64,000 nucleotides of DNA. It comes from DASQFQ01 sp963802905. GTDB taxonomy: Bacteria > Actinomycetota > Thermoleophilia > Solirubrobacterales > Solirubrobacteraceae. The notes beneath the pieces were generated by a model, which had not been told where the DNA came from, did no database searches, and saw only the letters and a program-made list of their open reading frames with translations. The DNA is taken from contig CAWDKH010000011.1 in the NCBI GenBank assembly GCA_963802905.1, positions 257,680 to 321,679 on the forward strand, written 5' to 3'. This document shows positions 62,919 through 64,000 of the stretch, in pieces. A program made the position numbers and the translations under genes. Numbering within the stretch: position 1 is the stretch's first letter; every line of letters starts with the position of its first letter.

Positions 62919-63617
62919 TCACGTGAGCTCGCTCAGGCGCTGTCGCTGAGCGCCGTCGGGACCGAAGTTGGCGGCCGCGAGCCAGGTCGCGTAGGCCTCG
63001 CGGAGCCGCGGCCATTCCTCGTCGAGGATCGAGAACCACGCGGTGTCGCGGTTGCGGCCCTTGAAGACCAGGTGGTTGTAGAAGATCCCTTCGAAGCGGA
63101 AGCCCAGCCGCCTCGCCGCTGAGCGCGAGGGCTCGTTGGCGGCGTTGCACTTCCACTCCATCCGGCGATAGCCGAGGTCGTCCAGGGCGTAGCGGAGGAG
63201 CAGCACGAGCGCCTCCGTGGCCGCGCGGGTGCGCTGCAGGCGCGGCGCGAGCCAGATGTGGCCGAGCTCGATCGAGCCGTGCGCGGGCACGATCGAGAGC
63301 AGCGTCGCGATCCCGACCGCGCGGTGCTCGTGCCGATCGACGACGGTGAAGAAGAGCGGGTCCTCGCTCGCCGCCTGGGTCTCCAGCCAGGCTCGGTGCT
63401 CGGTCTCCGAGGCGAACGGGCCGTAGGGCATGTACTCCCAGCTCTGCTCGGCCTCCGGCGTGCCGTCGTGGCCGAGGCGGAACAGGTCGGAGGCGTGGCG
63501 GCCGGGATCCAGCGGCTCGACGCGGACGTCCTCACCGTCCAGCGACACCCGCTCGGGGCGCGGTCGCGGCAGGACGAGGTCGACCTCACGGACCGACGGT
63601 GGACGGTTGCGCGGCAT
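62919..63617 (-). CDS. GNAT-family N-acetyltransferase (RimJ/RimL-like)
   Basis: 232 aa from ATG 63617 (MPRNRPPSVREVDLVLPRPR). RVSLDGEDVRVEPLDPGRH, AVGIATLLSIVPAHGSIELG, HIWLAPRLQRTRAATEALVL (acetyl-CoA loop region), MEWKCNAANEPSRSAARRLG, FRFEGIFYNHLVFKGRNRDT: RimL-like acetyltransferase. A longer frame upstream has no family match. Target unknown. GGAGG lies about 13 nt before the start. Confidence 0.88.
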   Translation of the reverse strand: MPRNRPPSVREVDLVLPRPRPERVSLDGEDVRVEPLDPGRHASDLFRLGHDGTPEAEQSWEYMPYGPFASETEHRAWLETQAASEDPLFFTVVDRHEHRAVGIATLLSIVPAHGSIELGHIWLAPRLQRTRAATEALVLLLRYALDDLGYRRMEWKCNAANEPSRSAARRLGFRFEGIFYNHLVFKGRNRDTAWFSILDEEWPRLREAYATWLAAANFGPDGAQRQRLSELT

Positions 63618-63699
63618 CTCCACGCGGCGGATCCTCCCAACATGGGGCATCTCTCGACGGCTAGGCTCGCGCCACTCGTCCAAGGAAGGCGGAGGCTCG

Positions 63700-64000
63700 A
63701 TGAAGCTTCGTGTTGTTGCCGTTGCCGTAATCGTCGCCGCCGCCTCGGCGGCTCCTGCTGCGCACGCCGCTCCCTGGAAGCGGGTGACCACGCCGGATGG
63801 GGCGAGCACGCACCAGGTCGGCCTGGCGCGCACTGCTGACGGCGTCCTCCACGTCGCCTGGCATCACCCCACCGGGCCGAACACGGAAGACCTCCTCCAT
63901 ACCGTGATCTCGCCGGCGGGCAAGCTCGGGGCCACGACCCCGGTGCAGAGCGGGTGGACCGGCTTCACGAACCCTGCGCTCGTGGTCGATCCCGGCGGCC
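63700..64000 (+). CDS. Secreted protein, N-terminal part only (runs off the window)
   Basis: ATG at 63700 has AAGGAAGGCGGAGG upstream. It encodes signal peptide MKLRVVAVAVIVAAASAAPA with AHA cleavage site, then PWKRVTTPDGASTHQVGLAR, TADGVLHVAWHHPTGPN and LLHTVISPAGKLG. The blade-like repeats suggest a beta-propeller (sialidase/BNR type). Open to the end of the window, at least 100 residues. Confidence 0.7.
   Translation, partial: MKLRVVAVAVIVAAASAAPAAHAAPWKRVTTPDGASTHQVGLARTADGVLHVAWHHPTGPNTEDLLHTVISPAGKLGATTPVQSGWTGFTNPALVVDPGG

Overview
The window looks like a chromosome segment around the replication origin of a very GC-rich actinobacterium. Gene order (gyrA-gyrB-dciA-recF-dnaN-dnaA facing rpmH-rnpA-yidD, then yidC-jag-rsmG-parA-parB), FhaA with a Ser/Thr kinase, a bc-complex with a cytochrome-c-fused subunit, and the style of the MobF relaxase all fit class Thermoleophilia (Solirubrobacterales-like). 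That placement is inference from protein style; no search was run.

Layout. 0-6.6 kb: an FHA/kinase pair, membrane and hypothetical proteins, pheA and an HNH nuclease. 6.9-24.5 kb: the origin region, with two genes of a surface-glycan type (FAD oxidoreductase and GT2 glycosyltransferase) sitting between yidD and yidC, a decayed LAGLIDADG gene before rsmG, tRNA-Ile and a DUF151 nuclease. 24.7-35.2 kb: ddl, an aminotransferase, a phosphodiesterase/GT-C set, YmdB, an AI-2E-type transporter, and a pilin-headed protein with GGNNP repeats. 35.3-48.5 kb: a lipoprotein with an ABC exporter, then a long bioenergetic run: hemB, a fused siroheme-decarboxylase-like protein, hemL, Rieske, cytochrome b, subunit IV-cytochrome c, menG, a polyprenyl synthase, then tatA-tatC. 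These genes make tetrapyrrole, quinone and the complex that uses them; the Rieske protein has a twin-arginine signal and the Tat genes are close by.

48.5-62.4 kb is an integrated element. A tyrosine integrase follows an intact tRNA-Lys(CTT), and the last 41 nt of that tRNA plus its terminator are repeated 13.8 kb away (75/76 bp, one indel). The element carries integrase, excisionase, a MobF relaxase, an IS110 remnant, a PKD lipoprotein, a flavin oxidase with a divergent HxlR regulator and a perfect palindrome between them, and a DUF4129/MoxR/DUF58 membrane operon. No type IV secretion genes are seen, so it looks mobilizable at most. After the right repeat come a VOC protein, a GNAT acetyltransferase and the start of a secreted protein.

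Caution on quality: many genes, including the essential gyrA, gyrB, dnaA, recF and pheA, are split by single-base frame breaks while both halves remain conserved. This is best read as indel errors in the assembly, concentrated at 3-22 kb and 48.9-55.5 kb; 24-48 kb is nearly clean. Broken genes are given here as single features.
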